This document shows, piece by piece, positions 26,068-34,163 of a DNA stretch of 42,766 nt. Numbering within the stretch: position 1 is the first letter of the stretch; the number at the start of each line of letters is the position of its first letter. The notes under the pieces were generated by a model that was given only the letters and a program-made list of their open reading frames with translations, was not told the DNA's origin and ran no database searches. The DNA comes from a virus. The position numbers and the translations under genes were made by a program. The DNA lies in the IMG/VR virus record IMGVR_UViG_3300047491_000422, positions 1 through 42,766 of that record; one strand, 5' to 3'.

Positions 26068-26116
26068 GTAAAGAGTATTTTGTAAAGAGTATTTTGTAAA
26101 GAGTATTTTGTAAAGA
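26068..26116 (+). repeat. Iterons: three 14-bp direct repeats plus a partial
   Basis: GTAAAGAGTATTTT occurs three times back to back (26068-26081, 26082-26095, 26096-26109), followed by GTAAAGA. Short tandem repeats next to AT-rich DNA and a replication initiator gene are typical of iteron-type origins. Confidence 0.8.
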
Positions 26117-26126
26117 TAAGGGTGGC

Positions 26127-26138
26127 TTAATCGTTTAA
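26127..26138 (-). promoter_or_regulatory. Operator-like site 3
   Basis: TTAATCGTTTAA, the reverse complement of sites 1 and 2. It shares the following AAGTTACC with site 1. It lies between the iterons and the first rightward gene, so it could control rightward early transcription. Confidence 0.6.
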
Positions 26139-26196
26139 GTTACCGTTAATATTTTAACATTTAAGTTTTAAAATTTAAACACAAGGAGACCTGCAA

Positions 26197-26373
26197 ATGT
26201 GTGACCTACCAGATGGCGAATACGATATTAAGGTATTACGCAAAAGAAAATTCCCAAGAAAAGATGTGTATTTATGCAAATGCATGATTTTAGACCCACC
26301 GCAGTACAGAGGTAAAATAATCTCTGTAACAGAGAAAATTGAGGACAACAACGGAGGTAAGAAAAATGTATAG
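26197..26373 (+). CDS. Small hypothetical early protein
   Basis: A 58-residue ORF; AAGGAG lies eight bases before the ATG. It begins MCDLPDGEYDIKVLRKRKF and contains CKC near position 27. It is the first rightward gene after the probable origin. Its stop overlaps the next start, and the next gene's ribosome binding site (GGAGG) lies inside its end, so the two are coupled. Function is unknown. Confidence 0.6.
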   Translation: MCDLPDGEYDIKVLRKRKFPRKDVYLCKCMILDPPQYRGKIISVTEKIEDNNGGKKNV

Positions 26374-27208
26374 TTATTCCTTTGGTACTAAATACGGTAA
26401 GACGGTAAGAGAAGATGTTCCCTTTAATGTTTTATTATCAGACACTGAGTATCTTGTTGAGGAAGGGGACAAGCAGGCTTTTCAGGGTCACTTTGTTGGA
26501 GCATTGCTTATGTTGGCTAGAGAGTTAAATCTTGACGTTGAGCACCTTAACCTAACAAGGATATTAAACATATTGAGAGACAGGCCAACTGATGTAAAGA
26601 AAGCTGTAGATCGTTTGTGTACTGTCGGGTGTATTGATACGGCAGATAAAGGTTTTACTCTTGTAAAAAATAAAGAGGTAAATATGACTGAATCTGTATC
26701 TAAAGTAAAACAATGCATTTTTGGCGCCCTTCCGCTTAGTGCTCTGGGTGTAAATGAAGCCTTTATATTAAAAAAAATAGGTAAAAAATTGGGTGTTTTT
26801 TCAGACACTCAGAGCACTAAAGAGTTAGTGGAGGTAATACAGTGTGTTAGTGTTTACAGAATTAACCTAGCTGCTGCTATAGTAGAAAATGGAGAAGCCA
26901 TACTGGATCTTAAAAGGTCCTATGATTCCCTTATAAAAGCAGCTCAGGGCAATGCTTTTGAAGAGCTTTGCCCAACTTTTACCCGTATCTACGTGAGTGA
27001 AAAAAATAGATTGGAGGCAGTTAAAATCAATCAGGTAACAGATCAATTTAACCTAGATAGGAACAAATTAAAACAGGAGAGAGAGAAGCTCCTTGAACTT
27101 GTTAAAGGTACGGCCTTTGCAAGTGAATGCGTAGACAGAATCGACACTGTCTACAATAAGGAGAAATCAAAGATCTATAAATGTTATATGGGAGGTGACA
27201 AAGACTAA
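26366..27208 (+). CDS. Hypothetical early protein, possibly replication-associated
   Basis: A 280-residue protein. The start at 26366 (MYSYSFGTKYGK) has GGAGG seven bases upstream and is preferred over an earlier in-frame ATG. Residues 1-105 form an alpha/beta region; the rest is mostly helical, with a coiled coil (about 225-255: NLDRNKLKQEREKLLELVKG). An internal ATG at 26684 has GAGGTAAAT before it, so a shorter 174-residue form may also be made. No family is recognised. Position next to the origin suggests a role in replication or its control. Confidence 0.6.
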   Translation: MYSYSFGTKYGKTVREDVPFNVLLSDTEYLVEEGDKQAFQGHFVGALLMLARELNLDVEHLNLTRILNILRDRPTDVKKAVDRLCTVGCIDTADKGFTLVKNKEVNMTESVSKVKQCIFGALPLSALGVNEAFILKKIGKKLGVFSDTQSTKELVEVIQCVSVYRINLAAAIVENGEAILDLKRSYDSLIKAAQGNAFEELCPTFTRIYVSEKNRLEAVKINQVTDQFNLDRNKLKQEREKLLELVKGTAFASECVDRIDTVYNKEKSKIYKCYMGGDKD

Positions 27209-27273
27209 AGTTTAAGGCCCACATTTAAATTTTAAATTTTAAATTTTAACATTTAACATTTAGGAGTAAGCTT
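27209..27273 (+). other. W-rich spacer before the ParB-like gene
   Basis: The spacer contains repeated ATTTAAATTT and TTTTAACATTTA units. TTTTAACATTTA also occurs at 26153-26164 before the first early gene. Similar A/T-only runs lie at 28298-28331. They may be unwinding elements, promoter spacers or translation leaders; no consensus promoter is clear. Confidence 0.45.
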
Positions 27274-27381
27274 ATGTCCAATAATTTAAAAACATGTTTA
27301 GAAAGGTATTCTAATGAAAACGTTAATTATCAGCCCTATGTCACTTGTATTCCCTCCTGCAGACCTTGGCCTCCGCCCTGA
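27274..27381 (+). CDS. Possible 35-residue upstream ORF overlapping the ParB-like gene
   Basis: TAGGAGTAAGCTTATG gives a strong ribosome binding site. The ORF starts MSNNLKTCLERYSNENVNYQ and ends with a Pro-rich PWPPP. It overlaps the first 68 bases of the ParB-like gene in a different frame, whose own site (AAAGG) is weaker. It may be a leader peptide coupling translation of the downstream gene, or a chance ORF. Confidence 0.35.
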   Translation: MSNNLKTCLERYSNENVNYQPYVTCIPSCRPWPPP

Positions 27382-28297
27382 ACCTCTTCCGTCTGATAAA
27401 GATTGGGAGACTGAGTTTCTACCTTTGCTCGACAACGTTAGAGCAAAGGGTCTAGACAACATCTTCTCCGTTGTTGAGCGTGGAGACGGTGTGTTCATGG
27501 TATGTGACGGTTCTCGTCGGGCAAAGGCATGCATTATGTTGTGCGAAGAAGGTCATCCAGACTTTCAAAGCATCACTGTTCAAGTTCAGACACTTGAAGA
27601 AATTGACATGCTTGAGAAACAGGTTGCAGGTAACGCGACACAAAAGAAAACGACAGGCGCACAATACATTAAGGCTCTTCAAAAGATCCTTATTGTCAAG
27701 AACTACACCACAGCTCAACTTGCGGAAGTTGCCGGTATGAGTGAAGGTTATGTTAAAGAGTTGTTGAAAATCAATAATCTTCCTAAAGTTGTTGGACGCA
27801 TGATTGAAGAAGGTGATCTTTCTCTTGTCAATGCCATTCAGCTTAACAAGCTTCCAGAAGAGCTTATTACTGATGAAGTGTTGGCAGCAGCTCATTCGTT
27901 GCCAAATAATGCCTTCACTACAAAGGTATCAGAGACTCTTAATAATTACAAAAAGGCTCTTCGGGCAGCAAAAGATCCTGAAGAAGCAAAGGTATTCAAA
28001 CCTAACCAGAAAATCGTTAGCAAGGAGGCACTGGCAAAACTGTTACAACAAGCTGAAACCGCTTATTCTATTGAACCTTCTGAATACAATCAAGGTCAAC
28101 TTGAAATGATCAAGAAGGTTTGGTCAATCGATGAAGAATCTATCGCTATTCAGAAAGCTGAATATGAAAAGAAACTTCAGCAGGCAGAGATAGAAAAAGA
28201 GAAACGCAAAGCAGCGAGGGATGCAAAGGCTGTTGAAGAGGCAGTCAAGACCCTTCAGAAACACAACATTAACGTAGAAATGCCAGAGATCGCTTAA
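27314..28297 (+). CDS. ParB-like protein with KorB-type HTH
   Basis: A 327-residue protein. Residues about 45-80 carry the ParB/sulfiredoxin-like nucleotide-binding motif: FSVVERGDGVFMVCDGSRRA. Residues about 125-165 form the DNA-binding HTH (TTAQLAEVAGMSEGYVKELL). A Lys/Glu-rich coiled coil (about 270-315) ends the protein. ParB family proteins hydrolyse CTP and bind DNA as clamps. No ParA is present, so it is more likely a DNA-organising or regulatory protein than part of a segregation pair. An in-frame TAG just upstream fixes the start at 27314. Confidence 0.85.
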   Translation: MKTLIISPMSLVFPPADLGLRPEPLPSDKDWETEFLPLLDNVRAKGLDNIFSVVERGDGVFMVCDGSRRAKACIMLCEEGHPDFQSITVQVQTLEEIDMLEKQVAGNATQKKTTGAQYIKALQKILIVKNYTTAQLAEVAGMSEGYVKELLKINNLPKVVGRMIEEGDLSLVNAIQLNKLPEELITDEVLAAAHSLPNNAFTTKVSETLNNYKKALRAAKDPEEAKVFKPNQKIVSKEALAKLLQQAETAYSIEPSEYNQGQLEMIKKVWSIDEESIAIQKAEYEKKLQQAEIEKEKRKAARDAKAVEEAVKTLQKHNINVEMPEIA

Positions 28298-28332
28298 GTT
28301 TAACTATTTACTATTTAACCTTTAATTTTTAA

Positions 28333-28364
28333 GAGCGGGCTTAATATTGGCCCGTTTCTTTTTA
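28333..28364 (+). terminator. Rho-independent terminator after ParB-like gene
   Basis: GCGGGC (28335-28340) pairs with GCCCGT (28350-28355), ending in one G-U, around an AT loop, then TTTCTTTTT follows. It lies between the ParB-like gene and the next early gene, so it could reduce transcription into the polymerase genes. Confidence 0.75.
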
Positions 28365-28376
28365 AGGAGTTTTGTT

Positions 28377-29102
28377 ATGAATGAAGTTACTACGCCAATC
28401 AATCCCCTTGCAATAGCTAACGAAGGTCTAGGAAGCCCTGCAACATCTGCCCTCTCTGAAGTGGCTCCTATTAACTGGATACCCAGTTTAGCCGTTTGCT
28501 ACCCTACACATGAAGCCTTCAAAAAAGGTTTGGCTAAGTTAGGAGAATTTATTCTCAGCGGTCAAACTTCTCTTGGAAATAGTTTGGAGGTAATAGTCTT
28601 TGACTATCGAATTCATTCCAGAGTGAAGAGTACCATTGATTACAAAACCATTCTTGAATTCTTTGTACCCAGCAGTTACAGAGGTACGCTTGATGACCAT
28701 GAAGAGTATCAGGCTTTTATAGCTCAAGAGTGCGGAAAAAATGAAGAGATTGAAACTGGTTCAGATCTTTTCATGTACATTCCCAGCCAAAATACCTTTG
28801 CTACCATGTTCTTTAAAAAGACTGCTGCTAAGGATGCAGAGCCTATTTATAACCTTAGTAAGCCAGGTGCAAGGGTTGTTCGGATACATACCGTGTATGT
28901 GGAGAGTCCAAAGAACAAAACACGTTCATGGTACAACGTGTGTGCTACACCCACAAATCGAGCAATGGTCGGCAGTGGGTTACCTGATGTCGATGCTTCG
29001 GTACCTGTTCCGACAGATCAGTTTTCTAAGTTTTACACCCTCTTTACAGTGCCGCCTAAAGGCGCAGAAAGAGCCGATGAGGCTCCTTCGTTGGCAAGAT
29101 GA
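28377..29102 (+). CDS. Hypothetical early protein
   Basis: A 241-residue protein. The start at 28377 has TTAAGGAG eight bases upstream and is preferred over an earlier in-frame ATG. It is mixed alpha/beta with no membrane segment, and a mid-region (RVVRIHTVYVESPKNK then SWYNVCATPTNRA) looks strand-rich. It stands first in a tightly overlapping operon that contains the SNF2 helicase and DNA polymerase. This suggests a replication accessory protein such as a single-strand DNA binder, but no family motif supports it. Confidence 0.6.
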   Translation: MNEVTTPINPLAIANEGLGSPATSALSEVAPINWIPSLAVCYPTHEAFKKGLAKLGEFILSGQTSLGNSLEVIVFDYRIHSRVKSTIDYKTILEFFVPSSYRGTLDDHEEYQAFIAQECGKNEEIETGSDLFMYIPSQNTFATMFFKKTAAKDAEPIYNLSKPGARVVRIHTVYVESPKNKTRSWYNVCATPTNRAMVGSGLPDVDASVPVPTDQFSKFYTLFTVPPKGAERADEAPSLAR

Positions 29103-29479
29103 GACTGATTAGTAGCGTTACCCTAGACATAGAGGCTTTTCCTCTATGTCTTCCTTCAGCAGATAACCTCAATAGCGGAGGTTATCTGCTCCCTAACTCT
29201 ACTTACGCCTACAGTCCAATAGACCTTCTTATAGCTGGACTAGAGGCGGATAGATTGGGTTTAGTTGTTTCCAACTTAGCCAACTTTTATGACAAACATC
29301 GTTTTATTTTAGCTGATACGTGGGTATACTTAACTCTTGAAGACAAAGATGTCGTAAAACATCTATCTATTTGTGCAATAAAAACATCGATTTTAGAAGA
29401 GCAGAATTCAACTTGGCTAAGAGTGATGCAAAGAAACGCACCTTTATCTTTTAAATTTATACGTTTAGGAGAAATATGA
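29099..29479 (+). CDS. Hypothetical protein
   Basis: A 126-residue protein, starting in an ATGA overlap with the preceding gene and ending in another with the next. It has a helical middle (DLLIAGLEADRLGLVVSNLA, about 43-62) and no recognised motif. Tight coupling to its neighbours suggests co-regulation with the replication genes. Confidence 0.55.
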   Translation: MRLISSVTLDIEAFPLCLPSADNLNSGGYLLPNSTYAYSPIDLLIAGLEADRLGLVVSNLANFYDKHRFILADTWVYLTLEDKDVVKHLSICAIKTSILEEQNSTWLRVMQRNAPLSFKFIRLGEI

Positions 29480-29676
29480 AAAGAAAAAATTATGAATCCA
29501 TGCAGGAATATAGGGCAAGGCGGGCGGAAGATAAAGCAAAAACAGATACTAAGTTACAGGGTAAGTTTATTTGGCTGTCCAGTAGATTTGCTCCTACATC
29601 TGAGGAAAACCCTGTATTGCAGCATAAAAAGATGCAAGGAACATATATTAAAAGAGAGCACGGAGAATTAAAATGA
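29476..29676 (+). CDS. Small basic hypothetical protein
   Basis: A 66-residue, highly charged, Lys/Arg-rich protein (MKRKNYESMQEYRARRAEDK at the start). AGGAGAAAT is before the ATG, which overlaps the previous stop. It may bind nucleic acid or protein, but that is only inferred from charge. It overlaps the helicase start by ATGA. Confidence 0.5.
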   Translation: MKRKNYESMQEYRARRAEDKAKTDTKLQGKFIWLSSRFAPTSEENPVLQHKKMQGTYIKREHGELK

Positions 29677-31331
29677 AATATGTTCTCATGGCTTGGTTTG
29701 GCAGATTTAAGGTGCCTGTTGACGTAGAGGTACAGGGAAAGCATCTAATACTATCTTTTCCTTATCATAAAGAGCTTGTAGCTGAAGTAAAAGGAATGGA
29801 AAAAGATTCCGACTCCTGGGATCCTATAACCAAGAAATGGAGGGTGTTGAACAATAAAAGAAATCTATTCGCTCTTTCCATTCTGACAAAGAAGGGTGGA
29901 GTTGAGACGTATTTAAAACCTTATGAATGTAAAAGCATTGAAGGTTTGTGGCAACATCAATGTGAAATGTTTTCATTTAGTGCAGCACGAAAGAGATGTA
30001 TTCTTGCAGCAGAAATGAGAACAGGTAAGACTTTACCGATAATGCGCCTGATAGAACAGAGCGATTGGCCCTACGCCCTATGGGTATCTCCTCTTAAGCC
30101 AATCTTAGGTTTGCAAAGAGAAAGGTTTAAGTGGGGAATAACTAAAGAGATCAGGTTTATGACTTACGAGCACTTTAGAAACAATATCGAAGAGTGCATA
30201 GAAAAAAATGGTGTTCCTGGTTTTGTTGTTTTTGATGAGTGCCATAGGTTAAAAACACCTTCAGCTGAAATGAGTCAAGTAGCTAGAAAAGTTACTGATC
30301 TAATGGAAGATACCCACGAAGGCACGGAATTTGTCTTAGGCTTGTCTGGTACACCCGCACCAAAGGATCCCACAGACTGGTGGAATATCTGCGAAATCGT
30401 TAGGCCAGGTTTCATTAGAGAGAGTAGTAAGAATGCTTTAGGCAGAAGGTTAGGAGTCTGGGAACAGAGAGAGGGTGCCGTAGGCAACATGTATTGGCAT
30501 CTAGTTAAATGGAAAGAGAATGAAGTGCATAACATGTATGCTAGACTTTCTCCGCTAGTGCAGGTACATTTAAAGAAGGACTGTTTAGATCTGCCTCCAA
30601 TTCGGTACGAGATAGCTGAATTGCAACCGAGTAAAGAGATGCTAAGGGTAGCCAAAATGATAACAAAAACAGAGATCGGTGCACTAGTAGTATCTCAAAA
30701 GTTACGACAGTTGTCAGATGGGTTTATGTACATTAAAGGGTATAATGAAGAAAAGAACAGAGAGGAGAGAGAAACAAAATTTGTTGGTACGCCTAAAATA
30801 GATAGGCTTAAAGATGACCTTGACTTGCACGAAGATGTTGGTCGATTAGTTGTGTTCACAGGTTACCAGGGTTCTGTAGACATTATAACTAAGACATGTC
30901 TCGAGAAGGGCTGGGTCGTTTTACAGGTAGACGGTAGAGGTTGGCAAGTCTTTAAACCGGAAGGAGAGGATAGAGAAATTACTGTTGACATGTGCCTAAC
31001 AGAAATTGATAGATCTTCTGATACACACACAATAGAGAAATTAGTTATATCTGGTCAATCTGACACACAAGAAGGTCTAGAATACTCTGCATCACCTACG
31101 ATCATTTATTACAGTAACAGTAATAAGGGAGCTAGTAGGATGCAGTCTGAAGCAAGGGCACACTCTAACAATATGGACAAGCAACGCGGTTTAACGGTGA
31201 TAGACTACTGTTTATTACCCTCAGACAAAAAGATACGAGACAGCCTAATGCTTAAAAAAGACTTGCAGTCATTAAGCATGGGAGAATTAATATCATGTTA
31301 CCAAGATATAGAAACGGAGGATAAATCATGA
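29673..31331 (+). CDS. SNF2-like SF2 helicase/ATPase
   Basis: A 552-residue protein. Walker A is AEMRTGKT (113-120), the DExx box is VVFDECHRLK (185-194), motif III is LGLSGTPAP (222-230), and a motif VI-like segment QSEARAHS lies near residue 490. The order fits the SNF2/RapA branch of superfamily 2. The first 80 residues form a small extra domain. Such phage proteins remodel DNA-protein complexes or help replication and transcription; the exact role is not shown. It lies between small genes and the DNA polymerase gene. Confidence 0.88.
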   Translation: MKYVLMAWFGRFKVPVDVEVQGKHLILSFPYHKELVAEVKGMEKDSDSWDPITKKWRVLNNKRNLFALSILTKKGGVETYLKPYECKSIEGLWQHQCEMFSFSAARKRCILAAEMRTGKTLPIMRLIEQSDWPYALWVSPLKPILGLQRERFKWGITKEIRFMTYEHFRNNIEECIEKNGVPGFVVFDECHRLKTPSAEMSQVARKVTDLMEDTHEGTEFVLGLSGTPAPKDPTDWWNICEIVRPGFIRESSKNALGRRLGVWEQREGAVGNMYWHLVKWKENEVHNMYARLSPLVQVHLKKDCLDLPPIRYEIAELQPSKEMLRVAKMITKTEIGALVVSQKLRQLSDGFMYIKGYNEEKNREERETKFVGTPKIDRLKDDLDLHEDVGRLVVFTGYQGSVDIITKTCLEKGWVVLQVDGRGWQVFKPEGEDREITVDMCLTEIDRSSDTHTIEKLVISGQSDTQEGLEYSASPTIIYYSNSNKGASRMQSEARAHSNNMDKQRGLTVIDYCLLPSDKKIRDSLMLKKDLQSLSMGELISCYQDIETEDKS

Positions 31332-31786
31332 GTATTCTTTTAAAAGACGGTAGAAAAGTTATTGCAAGTAATTTCACTGAAGATGGTAGTGTAGAAGTTA
31401 GAGAAGTTGGTTGTTGCGATACCTTCATCATAAAAGCAGACGAAGTGAATGGGTCAAGTGGGTTACTTAACCCTATGGAAGTATTAAAGGGTTTGGAGTC
31501 TGGGCTATCTAAGGGTGGGTCGATAGAGGAACTGACTACTTTTTTAGTCAAAGAAGCTAGATTTATTTCTATGGTAGGGGTCCAAGGCAGTCTAAAAGAC
31601 ATAGTAACATTGCTTTCTATGTATAAAAACATGCTCAGTGTTTTTAATAGAGAGTTAGCTAATTATTGCTGTTTGTTGGAAAGTAAAAAGTTATCCAACA
31701 TGGCAGCAGGAGACGATGAAGGTGTTGCTTACTGGCAAGAATGTATATCAGAAATAGGGCGTATACAGGAGAAGTTTACTTTATGA
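31328..31786 (+). CDS. Hypothetical protein
   Basis: A 152-residue protein in an ATGA overlap with the helicase gene, followed by an ATGA overlap with the polymerase gene. The N-terminal 40 residues are beta-rich; the rest is helical, with a hydrophobic stretch (LKDIVTLLSMYKNMLSVFN, about 88-106) that is probably buried rather than membrane-spanning. Its position directly before the polymerase suggests a processivity or accessory factor, but this rests on position only. Confidence 0.55.
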   Translation: MSILLKDGRKVIASNFTEDGSVEVREVGCCDTFIIKADEVNGSSGLLNPMEVLKGLESGLSKGGSIEELTTFLVKEARFISMVGVQGSLKDIVTLLSMYKNMLSVFNRELANYCCLLESKKLSNMAAGDDEGVAYWQECISEIGRIQEKFTL

Positions 31787-34059
31787 TCTACACAGACACT
31801 GAATCAATAGGGTTCTTTGGCCCTACTGTGTTGATTCAGTGGGCAAAGGATTATGGAGAGATTAATCTCCATAACCTTTGGACTCAACCTGCTGGGGTTA
31901 GCACAGATCTTATAGAAATGATAATGGAGCATGAGGTATGTACCTTTAATGGTAGTCACGACTCTTACCATTTTAATCGTACATACAATATTCTTAAAAA
32001 GTTACCGAGGTCTCTTGTCCCAACGATACTGGACTACAGGGATGTTGAGCAGGAGGAGGGTATAGATAAGTACTGTATTAAACCCAGATCTCACTTAGAT
32101 CTTCTGATCTACGGTAGAAAGAATCAGTTTCAGTCTACATTGAACCAGAAAGATATAGTTATTAGAAAAGTTCCTAAAATCCTTGCTGATCTTTTAGTGG
32201 AAGAGCTGGTGAGCAAGGTTGAGATACCTTCAATTTATTTTGCTAAAAGTAAGGTGGGGTACCATTGGTTAGTGCAGAAGCTAAGTAAGATTACCGGTAG
32301 AGAGCTTGGTCAATCGGACGATGAAGAAGATCCTGATTGGGTTAATTTACGTCTTTCTTTTAATCCTTCTGCTGCATTAAAAGTCATTATTGAAATGATA
32401 ACAGGAAAAAAACCACCTTCAATAGATGACCTTAGGCCCTTGCCTAAAGTTGAAGAACATGGTTGGTTTCCTACTTACGGAGGTTGGACTTATGTTGCCA
32501 GACACCATATACATGACTGGACTTATGACACTGAAAGACTCAAGTACGCCAGTGACGATGTTAAATACCTTCGTATCGTTAGAGAGTATCTTGGGAATCC
32601 ATTGGCGGGTGATAATGATTGTCAGTTGGCTTGGGCTGTTGGTGCTATGTTTTGGCGCGGATTCACTGTTGATTTGGTTGCTGCAAAAGCTCAACTCGCT
32701 AAAATGAAAGAGAAGGTTTCTAACTGCCCTGTGAATGTTAACGCCCCTAAACAAGTTCTACACTATCTGCAAGAAAGTTGTAGTGAAATGGAGAAGCTTG
32801 TTCTTTGTAATACGAAAAAAGAGACTTTACAAAGTATTGTAGAAGATTGGGGAGAAGATAATCCAGAACTGTGTAAGAGAATAACATTTATTCAGGAAGC
32901 TAGACGAGCATATAGGGAAATAGACCTTCTTGAAAAACTGCTAGTAGCTAAAAAGATGCATGTTAATTTTAAAATTAGCGGTACTAAAACTAACCGTGCT
33001 GCAGGAGGCAGTGAAGGTTTTGTATCTAAAGGCGGTAGTATAAACCCACAAGGGATTAAAAAGGGAAACGATATAAGATCTATTTTCACTTTAGCCAGAG
33101 AGGATGAGGAGCTAGATGGGGGTGACTTTGATGCGTTTGAAGTTTCTATCGCTGAAGCAGAATATAATGATCCAGGTCTACGAGAAGTTCTTTTATCTGG
33201 CCAGAAAATACATGGTTTGTTTGCAGAGGAGATTTATAAAGTAGATTGTGAACAGAACCCAGATAAATATAAAAGCCATCCAACTCCTCTGACATACGAT
33301 TACATTCTTTCTTTTTCTAAGTCCAATGAGAACGACTTTACTGGGTGGTATGGGAGAGGAAAGAAAGGTGTTTTTGCTTTTATGTACGGTGGACAGGCAC
33401 TAAAGATATCTCAGTGTATGCTAGTTACCGAAGAGATTGCGTATGAAGGTATACAAAACTTGTCCCATAGATTTCCAGGGATAAAACGTAGTCAGGAGAT
33501 AATATATGAAGATTTCGCAGCACTTAGGCAACCTGAAGGTCCAGGCACACAAGTTATGTGGAAAGATCCAAAGTGTTATGTTGAGTCTTTTCTTGGTTTT
33601 CGTCGTTATTTTGATCTTGAATTTAGGATTGTACGTGTTCTATTTGATATGGCGAATGATCTTCCTGATTCTCTTGTAGACGCAGGTAAAAGATTAAAAG
33701 TCAAACGACGTGAGAGAATACAAACTGGACAAGGTGCCGTTCGTAGTGCTTTATATGGAGCAGCCTTTGGTTTACAGAGTGCTGTGATGAGAGCAGCAGC
33801 TAACCATAAAATTCAATCTCCTGGAGGTGACATAACAAAGTATACACAAGCTAAAATATGGGAAGTGCAACCGCACGGGTGTGGCCAGTGGTTGGTTATG
33901 CCAATGAACATACATGATGAGATAGAGACACCTTGCCATCCTTCTGTTGCAGAGAAGGTAGAGAAGGCAGTCTATTCTAGTATAGAACATTTTAGAGAAA
34001 AAGTACCGTTAATAGGTATGTCGTGGAAAAGAAACATGAAAAACTGGGGTGAGAAATGA
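31783..34059 (+). CDS. Family A DNA polymerase with 3'-5' exonuclease domain
   Basis: A 758-residue replicative polymerase. The start at 31783 is preferred over an upstream in-frame ATG because of its ATGA overlap. The exonuclease domain has Exo I YTDTES (Asp5, Glu7), Exo II NGSHD (Asp60) and Exo III YASDD (Tyr255, Asp259). In the polymerase domain motif A is GDFDAFE (Asp448, Glu453), motif B is KKGVFAFMYGG (about 527-537), and motif C is IHDE (Asp712, Glu713). Motif A has Asp where Ser is usual at the third position. No 5' nuclease domain is present. Confidence 0.93.
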   Translation: MIYTDTESIGFFGPTVLIQWAKDYGEINLHNLWTQPAGVSTDLIEMIMEHEVCTFNGSHDSYHFNRTYNILKKLPRSLVPTILDYRDVEQEEGIDKYCIKPRSHLDLLIYGRKNQFQSTLNQKDIVIRKVPKILADLLVEELVSKVEIPSIYFAKSKVGYHWLVQKLSKITGRELGQSDDEEDPDWVNLRLSFNPSAALKVIIEMITGKKPPSIDDLRPLPKVEEHGWFPTYGGWTYVARHHIHDWTYDTERLKYASDDVKYLRIVREYLGNPLAGDNDCQLAWAVGAMFWRGFTVDLVAAKAQLAKMKEKVSNCPVNVNAPKQVLHYLQESCSEMEKLVLCNTKKETLQSIVEDWGEDNPELCKRITFIQEARRAYREIDLLEKLLVAKKMHVNFKISGTKTNRAAGGSEGFVSKGGSINPQGIKKGNDIRSIFTLAREDEELDGGDFDAFEVSIAEAEYNDPGLREVLLSGQKIHGLFAEEIYKVDCEQNPDKYKSHPTPLTYDYILSFSKSNENDFTGWYGRGKKGVFAFMYGGQALKISQCMLVTEEIAYEGIQNLSHRFPGIKRSQEIIYEDFAALRQPEGPGTQVMWKDPKCYVESFLGFRRYFDLEFRIVRVLFDMANDLPDSLVDAGKRLKVKRRERIQTGQGAVRSALYGAAFGLQSAVMRAAANHKIQSPGGDITKYTQAKIWEVQPHGCGQWLVMPMNIHDEIETPCHPSVAEKVEKAVYSSIEHFREKVPLIGMSWKRNMKNWGEK

Positions 34060-34138
34060 GGTAAAGACAAAATATTCAGTAGATCCTGTTTTTGAAGGAT
34101 TTATGACCGCTAAACTTAGCCGTTTTAAAAAGAAATGA
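34049..34138 (+). CDS. Possible 29-residue basic peptide
   Basis: A GTG-start ORF overlapping the polymerase stop. It reads MRNEVKTKYSVDPVFEGFM and ends with a Lys-rich tail. It fills most of the 104 bases before the zinc-finger gene. The ribosome binding site is weak. It may be coupled to polymerase translation, or it may be a fragment. Confidence 0.35.
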   Translation: MRNEVKTKYSVDPVFEGFMTAKLSRFKKK

Positions 34139-34163
34139 GAGATATCTTAACATGGGGCGAGAA

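Larger units (their letters stand above)
25801..26196. other. Divergent control region and probable replication origin
   Basis: Nearly 400 bases without a gene, very AT-rich. It contains a 12-base ACGTACGTACGT palindrome (25846-25857), ATATAT tracts, operator-like repeats at 25972-25983, 25993-26004 and 26127-26138, and three perfect 14-bp iterons. It separates the leftward primase-helicase gene from the rightward early genes. AT-rich DNA, iterons and a neighbouring initiator-type gene together fit an origin. No rightward promoter close to consensus is obvious. Confidence 0.6.

Noticed and set aside
27452-27895. 147-residue minus-strand ORF opposite the ParB-like gene
   Set aside because: Antisense shadow; the plus strand has clear ParB and HTH motifs.
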